Part shown: piece by piece, positions 7,267-14,836 of the stretch
Numbering within the stretch: position 1 is the first letter of the stretch
How the letters are laid out: every line of letters starts with the position of its first letter
From: Streptomyces sp. NBRC 109706
GTDB lineage: Bacteria; Actinomycetota; Actinomycetes; Streptomycetales; Streptomycetaceae
DNA: 64,000 nucleotides
Assembly: GCF_000974485.1 (NCBI RefSeq)
Contig: NZ_BBOM01000005.1
Location: forward strand, 1 to 64,000
Direction: 5' to 3'
Position numbers and translations under genes: made by a program
Notes under the pieces: generated by a model
Database searches by the model: none
What the model saw: only the letters and a program-made list of their open reading frames with translations
What the model was told of the DNA's origin: nothing

Positions 7267-8472
7267 ATGTCTGCCGCCAGCTTCGGAGAACGCCTCCAAG
7301 TCATCCGCAAACGCCGGGGTTTGACGCAGCGCGGGCTCGCCGACGAATCCGGAGTGAGTCTTTCCCTGATTCGCAAGCTTGAGCAGGGCGAGCGCACGGA
7401 CACCCGTCTGGAAACGGCGCGAAAGCTCGCCGCCGCGTTGTCCGTACCGACCACCACGCTCATCGCCGCCGAAGCGGGTGACGCCGCTCCCGCACAGGGT
7501 GTGGAGGCGGAACGCTGGGCCGATGTCGGCTCCGCTCTTGCCGCCGGGCCGGATGAGGGTTCGGAGATCGAGGAATCTCCCACGGCCGCCGGCGTCGGCG
7601 GCGAACTGGACCGCGCCATCAGCTCCTACACCAGCGGGGACCTGGGTGCTCTGGCAACCGCGCTCCCCCGGCTGATCCGCGATGCCAACCTGCTGGCCGA
7701 GCAACACCCGGCGGCGGGCCGGATGCTGCGGATGGAAGTCCTCCAGATGACCGGCCGACTGATGACGCAGACGCGCAACTACGGAATCGCGGACACCGCC
7801 TTCGCAGCGGCGGAGCGGATCGCCCCCGACGAGTTGCACGGAGCGGCACTCGCCAACAACCGGACCTGGCTGCTCCTCCGACGCGGCCGGCTCGCGGAAG
7901 CCAGCGCGTTGGCCACGCGGTGGGCGGACGACTTGGAGCCACGCCTGTCCCGCGCAACACCAGCAGAACTCAGCGCGTGGGGCTGGCTGTTGCTGCGCGT
8001 CGCGGCGACGGCTTCCAGAGACGCCCGTTCCGAAGAGGCCGCCCACGCTATTCGCCTGGCCACGGCGGCGGCCGTGACCATCGGCCCGGCACGCGCCTCG
8101 TCGCGATCCCGCCGGGCGGGCTTCATCCGCGTTTTCACCCCGCTGACGGTCGCCATGCAGCGAGCCGAACAGGCCATGGTCGAGGAAAAGCCCGACGCCG
8201 TGCTCACGTTGGCAGACCGCATCCGCGCGACCAGACTGCCGCCCACCACCGCGAACCGCAACCGGCACCTCCTGGACGTGACACACGCCCAGGTACTCAC
8301 CCGACAGGACACCGAAGCCGTCGACACGCTCCTGCGCATCGAACGCGACGCACCTCAGTGGCTCCCCCACCAGCGCTACGCCCGCGAAGTCCTCGCCCTC
8401 CTCGTCCAACGCCGCCGCACCCTCACCCCCGAGATGCGCCACCTGGCGGACGTGGTTCGACTGCCGTTGTAG
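7267..8472 (+). CDS. XRE-family regulator with long helical C-terminal domain
   Basis: 401 residues. Residues 6-62 are a lambda-repressor-type helix-turn-helix (RLQVIRKRRGLTQRGLADES then GVSLSLIRKLEQGERTDTRL). Residues 115-400 are an alpha-helical, TPR-like region rich in Ala and Leu, the architecture of many Streptomyces signal-sensing XRE proteins. It stands 221 bp upstream of a run of five small same-strand genes (8694-10296) and is the likely regulator of that group. An unusual point is the Ala/Glu linker with acidic residues between the two domains. Confidence 0.85.
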   Translation: MSAASFGERLQVIRKRRGLTQRGLADESGVSLSLIRKLEQGERTDTRLETARKLAAALSVPTTTLIAAEAGDAAPAQGVEAERWADVGSALAAGPDEGSEIEESPTAAGVGGELDRAISSYTSGDLGALATALPRLIRDANLLAEQHPAAGRMLRMEVLQMTGRLMTQTRNYGIADTAFAAAERIAPDELHGAALANNRTWLLLRRGRLAEASALATRWADDLEPRLSRATPAELSAWGWLLLRVAATASRDARSEEAAHAIRLATAAAVTIGPARASSRSRRAGFIRVFTPLTVAMQRAEQAMVEEKPDAVLTLADRIRATRLPPTTANRNRHLLDVTHAQVLTRQDTEAVDTLLRIERDAPQWLPHQRYAREVLALLVQRRRTLTPEMRHLADVVRLPL

Positions 8473-8693
8473 TACATCGCTCAGCGAGCGAACCGAAGTA
8501 CCAAGACCTTAATGCCGATAACCATCTGTGGCACATGACAGCCGGAGGGTCATCAAGTGCCATTGATAAGTGATCGTGCGACTCCATAGCGTTATCGCAT
8601 GGTCGAGATCAAAACGCGAGCCTCTTGTCTGCCCCGGGGCTCCGGCCGTCCCGCGCCCCCCAAGGCGTTGCCGGACGCGACCGGGAGGACCTC

Positions 8694-8870
8694 ATGACCC
8701 CACAGGACCGCTCCACGCCCCCACCCGAGATCGGGCCACCTGTCTCAGAGCCCAACGACGAAGCAGAGGCCGCAGAGCCCGACCCGCATGCGGAGCTGTT
8801 GGCCCGGCTGCGGGCGCGGAACGCGGCGAGTGAGGCGAACTATCGGGTCAAGAGTGGTGAGTTGCCGTGA
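8694..8870 (+). CDS. Small hypothetical acidic protein
   Basis: 58 residues from ATG 8694, which has GGGAGG six bases upstream; the longer open frame to 8625 lacks a ribosome site. Sequence is Pro/Glu-rich with a short charged amphipathic helix (HAELLARLRARNAASEANYR). No family recognised. Its stop overlaps the GTG of the next gene (GTGA), so the genes are translationally coupled. Confidence 0.6.
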   Translation: MTPQDRSTPPPEIGPPVSEPNDEAEAAEPDPHAELLARLRARNAASEANYRVKSGELP

Positions 8871-9097
8871 CGTTGCGGGGGTGCGACTCGGCGGGGTTCG
8901 TGCTCAGGGCGGATGACGGGGAAGCCGCGTCGTTCGTGTTGGAGTGCGTGGCCTGTGGGTTCTTCGGGCCGAGGGGGCAGGACGCGGAGGACGGTGCGGA
9001 GTGGGCTGCCCAGCACCGTGCGCTGCATCCGGATCACCTCGCGTACCGCGAGCACTTGACGCGCGCCTACCGGTTCGAGGTCGGTGACGTGGCATGA
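8867..9097 (+). CDS. Small CxxC...QHxxxHPDH protein (DUF7848-like), copy 1
   Basis: 76 residues from a GTG that overlaps the previous stop by four bases. The core is ECVACGFFG, then 19 residues after the second Cys to QHRALHPDH: a CxxC-x19-H-x4-H-x2-H pattern that could bind one zinc. The same pattern recurs in the next gene, so the two are paralogues. I believe this is the Streptomyces family now called DUF7848, often found beside XRE regulators; that name is from memory. Function unknown. Confidence 0.65.
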   Translation: MTLRGCDSAGFVLRADDGEAASFVLECVACGFFGPRGQDAEDGAEWAAQHRALHPDHLAYREHLTRAYRFEVGDVA

Positions 9098-9462
9098 CCG
9101 GGGAGCCGATCATCAAGGGTGCGGACTGGGTCCTCACCGACGAACTCGGGCCCGGGGCGCCGACCGGGATATACGGCGTGGAGTGCATGGTCTGCGAGGC
9201 CCGCTCGCCGCTCTTCGACGACGACGCGAAGCCCGTTGCGGTCTGGACCGTTCAGCACACCGCCCAACACCCGGACCACGACCTGTTTCTCGCGCGGGCG
9301 GAGAAGCACTGGCGCGTCGTGCGCCGCCGGCATGAGGACGAGAACCCGGACCCGGTGCCGAGACCGGTGCTGGCGTTTCTGGACCGGGCGTTCGGGCCGG
9401 CGTTCGTCGGGCTGATGTGCCTGGGCACCGCCCTGACCGGCTACTTCATCTCCCTCAACTGA
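9094..9462 (+). CDS. CxxC...QHxxxHPDH protein with C-terminal membrane anchor, copy 2
   Basis: 122 residues; ATGA overlap with the previous gene. ECMVCEARSP and WTVQHTAQHPDHDLF give the same Cys2-His pattern as copy 1 (x20 between Cys and His). Unlike copy 1 it continues into a basic linker (HWRVVRRRHEDEN) and one hydrophobic segment, FVGLMCLGTALTGYFISL, at the very C-terminus, so this copy is probably tail-anchored in the membrane with the putative zinc domain facing the cytoplasm. Function unknown. Confidence 0.65.
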   Translation: MTGEPIIKGADWVLTDELGPGAPTGIYGVECMVCEARSPLFDDDAKPVAVWTVQHTAQHPDHDLFLARAEKHWRVVRRRHEDENPDPVPRPVLAFLDRAFGPAFVGLMCLGTALTGYFISLN

Positions 9463-9483
9463 TCAACAAGGACAAACAACTTC

Positions 9484-9900
9484 ATGCTCATCACCTTCAT
9501 GGTCCTGGCAACCACCCGGGACGGGCACCTGCTGATGGTCCAGGGCCCGGACGGCTGGACACTGCCCCACGGCACCATCCCACCCGGCCGCTGCCCCGTC
9601 CTCACCGCACGCGAAACGCTGATGGACACCACCGGCTACGACCGAGGCGTCACCGACGCCTACGCCATCAGCCTCACCCACCACCCCACCAACACCCTCA
9701 CCTACGTCCTGGACGGCGGACACACCCCCACCATCCCCGCCGGCGCACACAAACACCTCCCCACCAACGCCGCCTGGCTCCCCCTCCGCGAACTCCACGA
9801 ACCACCCCCCATCATCCGCAACGCCCTCACCGCCGCCGCCCAACGACGCCGCGTACCCGTACTCATCAACGGCGAACGCCCCGACGCCGCCTACACCTAG
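9484..9900 (+). CDS. Nudix-like protein with degenerate Nudix box, copy 1
   Basis: 138 residues; AAGGA ribosome site. The N-terminal beta strand ITFMVLATTRDGHLLMVQGP and WTLPHGTIPPG look like the start of a Nudix fold. The Nudix box (GX5EX7REUXEEXGU) is reduced to GTIPPGRCPVLTARETLMDT plus TGY: the RE pair is kept but the first Glu is Cys/Pro and the EE metal ligands are Asp-Thr. Pyrophosphatase activity is therefore doubtful; a nucleotide-binding role is possible. The coding strand is extremely C-rich compared with neighbours. Confidence 0.6.
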   Translation: MLITFMVLATTRDGHLLMVQGPDGWTLPHGTIPPGRCPVLTARETLMDTTGYDRGVTDAYAISLTHHPTNTLTYVLDGGHTPTIPAGAHKHLPTNAAWLPLRELHEPPPIIRNALTAAAQRRRVPVLINGERPDAAYT

Positions 9901-9924
9901 AACAGACAAAAAGAAAGAACAGCC

Positions 9925-10296
9925 ATGGCACAGCAGACCGTCATCATCCTCGTCACCACCCGCAACGGATACGCCCTCCTCCACCGCGACGAGCTACCGC
10001 AGGCCGCCGTCCCCGCCCACGGCGACCTCGCCCTCACCGGACGGCTCACCCTCGCCCGTCAGACCGGCCACCTCACCGACATCACCCGCGCCTGGACCGT
10101 GCAGCCGACGCCGGACAAGGAGGGTGAGCTGTGGGTGCTCGACGGGGGAACGCTCAACACCGTCCCGGACGTCACCGAGGACACCAACCCCGACGCCCGC
10201 TGGGCGCCCATCACCTCCCTCACCGACAACGGCGCCGTCCAGGAGGCCCTGGACGCCATCGACGCCGACATCAGCATTCAAGTCCCCACCACATGA
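9925..10296 (+). CDS. Nudix-like protein, more strongly degenerate, copy 2
   Basis: 123 residues, 24 bp after copy 1. It shares the opening (TVIILVTTRNGYALLHRDEL) and the position of the box (HGDLALTGRLTLARQTGHLTD), but every metal-binding acid of the Nudix motif is lost. The later strand ELWVLDGGTLNTVPDVTEDT matches the VLDGGHTPTI region of copy 1, supporting paralogy. It is most likely a non-catalytic binding module paired with copy 1. Ends 17 bp before a strong hairpin. Confidence 0.55.
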   Translation: MAQQTVIILVTTRNGYALLHRDELPQAAVPAHGDLALTGRLTLARQTGHLTDITRAWTVQPTPDKEGELWVLDGGTLNTVPDVTEDTNPDARWAPITSLTDNGAVQEALDAIDADISIQVPTT

Positions 10297-10313
10297 ACCT
10301 GATGTAAACAGCT

Positions 10314-10338
10314 CCGGTCGCGGATCATCCGCGACCGG
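10314..10338. terminator. Perfect 12-bp inverted repeat: terminator or MarR operator
   Basis: CCGGTCGCGGAT (10314-10325) and ATCCGCGACCGG (10327-10338) around one central base, followed by ATTGTTTCGTT. The position fits a terminator for the 8694-10296 group. It also lies 24 bp before the MarR start, so an operator role cannot be excluded. Confidence 0.6.
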
Positions 10339-10362
10339 ATTGTTTCGTTCTACCCTGGGGGC

Positions 10363-10842
10363 ATGACAGCCAGCAGCGGCCCGCCGGATCTCTCCTATCT
10401 CCTGGATCACACCAGCCATGTGCTGCGCACCAAAATGGCCGCCGCGCTGGCCGAGTTGGGGCTGACCGCCCGGATGCACTGCGTGCTGGTGCACGCCAAG
10501 CAGGAGGAGCGGACCCAGATCCAGTTGGCCGAGATCGGCGGCATGGACAAGACCACCATGGTGGTCACCGTCGACGCGCTGGAGAAGGCGGGGCTCGCCG
10601 AGCGGCGGCCGTCGAGTGTCGACCGGCGGGCGCGGATCATCGCCGTGACCGAGGAGGGCGCGCGGCTGGCGGAGCGGAGTCAGCGGGTCGCCGACCGGGT
10701 GCACCGGGAGGCTCTGGAAACGCTTCCGGCCCGTGAGCGTGAGGTCTTTGTCAAGGCGCTCACCGCGCTGGCCGGTGGGGCGCTGGGGACGCCGGTCGCG
10801 ACGCCCCAGCCGACCAGGCGGGCCCGGCAGCGGGCCCGCTGA
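10363..10842 (+). CDS. MarR-family transcriptional regulator
   Basis: 159 residues. MarR fold: LSYLLDHTSHVLRTKMAAAL dimer helix, IQLAEIGGMDKTTMVVTVDA recognition helices, wing ERRPSSVDRRARIIAVTEEG and a long C-terminal helix with an Arg-rich tail (TRRARQRAR). One Cys (MHCVLVHAKQ) sits in the second helix, where some MarR proteins sense oxidants; that role is only a possibility. It converges with the methyltransferase gene at 10845, two bases apart. No obvious dedicated target beyond itself. Confidence 0.87.
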   Translation: MTASSGPPDLSYLLDHTSHVLRTKMAAALAELGLTARMHCVLVHAKQEERTQIQLAEIGGMDKTTMVVTVDALEKAGLAERRPSSVDRRARIIAVTEEGARLAERSQRVADRVHREALETLPAREREVFVKALTALAGGALGTPVATPQPTRRARQRAR

Positions 10843-10844
10843 CC

Positions 10845-11609
10845 TCAGCTTTCGTGGCCGGCGGCGGCGAGCCGGTAGACGGAGACATGCGAGCGTGATG
10901 CGGCGGTGAACTCGGCGCCGCTCCAGTCGGCGTGCCGGGATTCCAGCTCGAAGCCGGCCAGTTGGGCCATGAGGTCCAGCTCGGCGGGCCAGATATAGCG
11001 GTGCGGGGTGCGGAACAGCCGCGCGGCGGCACCGTTCCCGCCCTGCTCGTCGTAGCGGAAGTGGTGGGAGACGACTTGCTGGTGGAGCACGTCGTAGGTG
11101 TCCACGCCGACATAGCCGGGGTCCGCCGCCATGACGACGGCCGGCTGCCCGGGCGGTAGTTTGCGCAGGTCGGGGACCCATAGCTCGATGACGAACCGGC
11201 CGCCGGGTTCCAGGTGGCGGGCGGCGTTGCGGAAGCAGGCGACCTGTTCGGCCTGTTCGAGCAGGTTGGCGATGGTGTTGAAGACCAGGTAGACCAGCCG
11301 GAACGTGCCGGGGGCGCGAGCGGTGGCCATATCGCCGACGACGACGGGGATCGTCGCGTCGTCCGCCTTGGTGCGGAGTTGGTCGAGCATCGGTGGGGAG
11401 AGTTCGATTCCGGCCACCGGCACGCCGCGTCGCGCGAGCGGGACGGCGACCCGTCCGGTGCCGATGGCGAACTCAAGTGCCCTGCCTCCCTCGGCCAGTT
11501 CGGCGAGGCGGTCCAGGGTCGGTTCCAGCACCTCGGGGGCGAACATCCCGGTGCCCGGGGTGTCGTAGCGCCGGGCGGCGTCGGCGTTCCAGATCTCGTC
11601 CTGTCGCAT
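10845..11609 (-). CDS. Class I SAM-dependent methyltransferase
   Basis: 254 residues. Starts NADAARRYDTPGTGMFAP, the usual N-terminus of Streptomyces methyltransferases of this kind. SAM motif I ALEFAIGTGRVAVPLARRGV (about 44-63), acidic residue in GIELSPPMLDQL, motif with VVGDMATARAPGTFRLVYLV and LEPGGRFVIELWVPDLRKLP. The Glu-Phe-Ala-Ile-Gly-Thr-Gly variant of motif I is common in this group. Target unknown. Divergent from the MFS pump at 11769 with a 159-bp gap. Confidence 0.85.
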   Translation of the reverse strand: MRQDEIWNADAARRYDTPGTGMFAPEVLEPTLDRLAELAEGGRALEFAIGTGRVAVPLARRGVPVAGIELSPPMLDQLRTKADDATIPVVVGDMATARAPGTFRLVYLVFNTIANLLEQAEQVACFRNAARHLEPGGRFVIELWVPDLRKLPPGQPAVVMAADPGYVGVDTYDVLHQQVVSHHFRYDEQGGNGAAARLFRTPHRYIWPAELDLMAQLAGFELESRHADWSGAEFTAASRSHVSVYRLAAAGHES

Positions 11610-11768
11610 GTCGCCCCACGATTCCCGAGCGCGGGCGGCGGCGTCGAACGGTTAATGCCAGCGGGCCCACAGGTAGGACCCAGAGAGATAGTCTGCAACA
11701 GAACCATCTGCTACGGTCTTTTCAGTCGCCGACTTCTTGGCGCACCGCCTCGCGACAGGAGAGCCCCC

Positions 11769-13259
11769 ATGTCCTCGCCCACCACCACGACCGATGCCGG
11801 CGATGCCGCTCCCTCCCGTCAACCTCCGGTGGAGCGGCCCGGGTTGGCGCTCGCGGTGCTGGCGGCCGGGATGCTGATGATCACGTTGGACGGCAGCATC
11901 GTGACCGTGGCGATGCCCGCGATCCAGCGGGATCTGAACTTCACCCCGGCGGGCCTGAGTTGGGTGGTGAACGCCTATCTGATCGCGTTCGGCGGGCTGC
12001 TGCTGCTCACCGGCCGGCTCGGTGATCTGCTGGGCCGTCGGCGGATGTTGCTCACCGGAACCACCGTCTTCACCCTCGCCTCGTTGCTGGCCGGCGCGGC
12101 CGGCGGCGCGGGGCTGCTGATCGGGGCGCGGTTTCTCCAGGGCGTCGGCGCCGCGATGACCTCGGCGGTCAGCCTGGGCATCCTGGTGACGCTCTTCACC
12201 GAACCCGCCGCGCGTTCGAAGGCCATCGCCGTCTTCGCGTTCACCGGCGCGGCGGGGGCGTCCATCGGGCAGGTGGTGGGCGGGGTGCTCACCGATGCGC
12301 TCAGCTGGCACTGGATCTTTCTGATCAACCTGCCCATCGGCCTGGCCACCCTCTATCTGGCCGTCCGGGTGCTGCCGGCCGACCGGGGGCTCGGACTGCG
12401 GCAGGGCGCTGATCTGTGGGGCGCCCTGTTGGTGACCTCGGGTCTGGTGTTGGGGATCTATGCCGTGGTCGGGGTGGAGGAGCACGGGTGGACCGCCGGG
12501 CGGACGCTGGGGCTCGGCGCGCTGGCCGTGGCGCTGCTGGTCGGCTTTGTGCTGCGGCAGGCGCGGGCCGCGATTCCGTTGATGCCGTTGCGGGTGGTGC
12601 GTTCCCGGAGCGTGGTGGGGGCGAACCTGGTGCAGATGCTGATGGTCGCGGCGCTGTTCTCCTTCCAGATCGTGCTGGCGCTCTATCTGCAACAGGTGCT
12701 GGACTACAGCGCGTTGGCCACCGGGCTGGCGATGCTGCCGGCGGCCGTGGCGATCGGCACCGTCTCGCTCGGGGTCTCCGCCCGGCTCAACGGCCGCTTC
12801 GGTGAGCGGCGGGTACTGCTCGTGGGGATAGCACTGCTGGTCACGCTGCTCGCGTTGCTCTCCCGGGTGCCGACCGAGGCGGACTATGTGACGGATCTGC
12901 TGCCGCTGATGTTCCTGGCGGCCGGCTTCGGCTTGGCGCTGCCGGCGCTGACCTCGCTGGGCATGTCGCGGGCGGGGGAACGGGACGCCGGGCTGGTGTC
13001 CGGGCTCTTCAACACGACGCAGCAGGTGGGCATGGCGCTGGGGGTCGCGGTGCTCTCCACGTTGGCCGCCGAGCGCACCCGTGACGCGCTGGCGGCGGGC
13101 GAGGGGCTGCCGGAGGCGTTGACCGACGGCTATCGACTGGCGTTCCGGGTGGGCGCTGGGCTGCTGGTCGCCGCGTTCCTGGTGGCGTTCACGGTGCTGC
13201 GCGGCGGTTCCGCGCGGGCCGGGACGGCGGTCAACGGGGCCCAGGACGCGCCCCGTTGA
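11769..13259 (+). CDS. MFS drug-efflux transporter, DHA2 (14-TM, EmrB/QacA type)
   Basis: 496 residues from ATG 11769 (GGAGAG seven bases upstream). N-terminal polar 25 residues, then about 14 hydrophobic helices. Family motifs visible: motif A GRLGDLLGRRRMLLTG after TM2, the DHA2 segment MLMITLDGSIVTVAMPAIQR in TM1, motif C-like GAAGASIGQVVGGVLTDALS in TM5. Predicted proton-coupled export of hydrophobic drugs or metabolites across the plasma membrane. The region 11660-11720 upstream contains CTGCAACAG and CTGCTACGG, possible regulator contacts. Substrate unknown. Confidence 0.9.
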   Translation: MSSPTTTTDAGDAAPSRQPPVERPGLALAVLAAGMLMITLDGSIVTVAMPAIQRDLNFTPAGLSWVVNAYLIAFGGLLLLTGRLGDLLGRRRMLLTGTTVFTLASLLAGAAGGAGLLIGARFLQGVGAAMTSAVSLGILVTLFTEPAARSKAIAVFAFTGAAGASIGQVVGGVLTDALSWHWIFLINLPIGLATLYLAVRVLPADRGLGLRQGADLWGALLVTSGLVLGIYAVVGVEEHGWTAGRTLGLGALAVALLVGFVLRQARAAIPLMPLRVVRSRSVVGANLVQMLMVAALFSFQIVLALYLQQVLDYSALATGLAMLPAAVAIGTVSLGVSARLNGRFGERRVLLVGIALLVTLLALLSRVPTEADYVTDLLPLMFLAAGFGLALPALTSLGMSRAGERDAGLVSGLFNTTQQVGMALGVAVLSTLAAERTRDALAAGEGLPEALTDGYRLAFRVGAGLLVAAFLVAFTVLRGGSARAGTAVNGAQDAPR

Positions 13260-13384
13260 CCGGAGGCAACCGGGGAAGGGGCCGTCGGGGCCGTCCGCGC
13301 TCCCGTTAATGCGGGGCGGGGGCGGCCCCGGCACCGTAGGGTGCGGGGCGTCCATGAAGCGTTACCGCAGAGGAGTTCCCCAGC

Positions 13385-14191
13385 GTGATCGAGTCTGTCC
13401 CCGTTCCGGGTGGCCGGTTGGAAGTCGAGACGGACGGGGCGGGGCCGCCCGTGGTGCTGCTGCACGCGGGGGTGGCGGATCGCCGGATGTGGGACGGGGT
13501 GGTGCCGGCGCTGGCCGCATCGCACCGGGTGATCCGTCCGGATCTGCGCGGCTTCGGTGGCTCCCCGCCGCCGGCCGCGCCGTATCGCAACGCCGAGGAT
13601 CTGCTGCGGGTGTTGGACGCGGCCGGTCTGGAGCGGGTGGCGCTGGTGGGGGCGTCCAACGGGGGCCGGGTGGCATTGGAGTTCGCCGCCACGCACGGCG
13701 CGCGGCTGAGTTCGTTGACGCTGTTGAACGCGCCGCTGCTCGGCTGGGACTGGTCGGACGCGATGGAGACCTATGGCGATGCCGAGGAGGAGGCCCTGGA
13801 ACGGGGCGATATCGCGGCGGCGGTGGAGCTGAACCTCGACATGTGGGTGCGCGGCCCGGCGCGGCCATGGGACGACGACCTGCGGGCGCACGCGGAGACC
13901 CTGCGCGAGTCGATGCGGATCGCGCTGGTCAACCAGCGACTGTCCGACGAGTTCGAGGAGAGCGCCAAGCCCGATCTGGCGGACGATCTGGGCGCGGTGC
14001 GGACGCCGACGCTGGTGGCCGTGGGCGAGGCCGACGTTCCGGACTTCGCGAGAATCGCGGAGCGGCTGGCCGACGGGCTGCCGGATGCCCGGCTGCGCCG
14101 TGTCGACGGTGTCGGCCATCTGCCGGCGGTGGAGCAACCGGGCCTGACCGCCGATCTGTTGCTGTCCTTCCTGGGGGAGTTCACCAACTGA
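13385..14191 (+). CDS. Alpha/beta-hydrolase-fold protein
   Basis: 268 residues from a GTG start. Classic alpha/beta hydrolase: oxyanion HAGVADRRMWD near 27-37, RPDLRGFGGS, nucleophile elbow GASNGG with Ser91, acid Asp in GEADVPDF (about 221) and catalytic His in GVGHLPAVEQPG (about 245). Length and lid insert (AMETYGDAEEEALERGDIAA) fit esterases/C-C hydrolases of unknown substrate. The gene follows the MFS pump by 125 bp with its own short upstream region, and converges with the MarR gene at 14202. Confidence 0.88.
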   Translation: MIESVPVPGGRLEVETDGAGPPVVLLHAGVADRRMWDGVVPALAASHRVIRPDLRGFGGSPPPAAPYRNAEDLLRVLDAAGLERVALVGASNGGRVALEFAATHGARLSSLTLLNAPLLGWDWSDAMETYGDAEEEALERGDIAAAVELNLDMWVRGPARPWDDDLRAHAETLRESMRIALVNQRLSDEFEESAKPDLADDLGAVRTPTLVAVGEADVPDFARIAERLADGLPDARLRRVDGVGHLPAVEQPGLTADLLLSFLGEFTN

Positions 14192-14201
14192 AACGGGCCG
14201 C

Positions 14202-14657
14202 TCAGGGGCGGGGCCAGGGGCGGCCCTCCAGGCGTTCGATGTCCCGGTTGAAGCGGTTGAGGAAGCCGGCGAACTGGGCGACCTCGTCCGGCGTCCAGTC
14301 GGCCATCACCCGCTCCAGCGACCTGATGCTGCGGGCCCGGTCCGCGTCGAGCCGGCGTTCGCCCTCGGTGGTGATGCTGAACTTGCGGGCGACGCCGCCC
14401 TCCGGGTCCGGGATGCGTTCGACGACGCCGGCCCTGAGCATGGCGGCCGTCTGCCGGTTGAGGGTGGAGACGTCGAGGCCGAATGCCTGGCTGAGCTGGC
14501 TGATGGAGAGCGGCCCGTCGATCTGGATGCGGCTCAACAGCACATACGCACTGCGGTCCAGCTCCCGCTCGGCGCCCCACTTGCGGGCGTTGAACGGGAT
14601 GGTGTGCCGCGTGAACAGCATGGACTCGAACTCTATGAGACGGGTGGGCTTGTCCAT
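14202..14657 (-). CDS. MarR-family transcriptional regulator, divergent from MFS pump
   Basis: 151 residues from MDKPTRLIEF (14657), chosen because GGAGGA stands nine bases upstream; the frame is open further but without a site. MarR domain: ARKWGAERELDRSAYVLLSR, ISQLSQAFGLDVSTLNRQTA recognition helices, wing PDPEGGVARKFSITTEGERR. It is divergent from the 14-TM exporter at 14837 across a 179-bp gap packed with palindromes (14709-14764), the usual arrangement for a ligand-released repressor of an efflux pump. Confidence 0.88.
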   Translation of the reverse strand: MDKPTRLIEFESMLFTRHTIPFNARKWGAERELDRSAYVLLSRIQIDGPLSISQLSQAFGLDVSTLNRQTAAMLRAGVVERIPDPEGGVARKFSITTEGERRLDADRARSIRSLERVMADWTPDEVAQFAGFLNRFNRDIERLEGRPWPRP

Positions 14658-14708
14658 GCCGCGCTTCCTCCTTCGCCGACCCGCCGGGTAAAGCGGGATT
14701 AACGGGCA

Positions 14709-14764
14709 GGTATACCACAGGCGATATGCGCGATACACAACCCATGCATGATGCACGCGATATG
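14709..14764. promoter_or_regulatory. Palindrome-rich operator region between MarR and MFS genes
   Basis: Contains GGTATACC (14709-14716), three copies of GCGATA (14721, 14730, 14757; spacing 9 and 27) and the perfect palindrome TGCATGATGCA (14745-14755). The density of AT-containing symmetric words is unlike the surrounding GC-rich DNA and fits MarR binding plus promoters in both directions. Confidence 0.55.
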
Positions 14765-14836
14765 TAGGATGCACATCGTTATGCGTCCTGGCCGGGCGGA
14801 CGTTCCGGCAGGGCAGGCCCAGTACAAGGGAGAACA

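Noticed and set aside
11214..11768. Upstream extension of the first MFS gene
   Set aside because: Overlaps the antisense methyltransferase and lacks a ribosome site; ATG 11769 with GGAGAG fits the family start.
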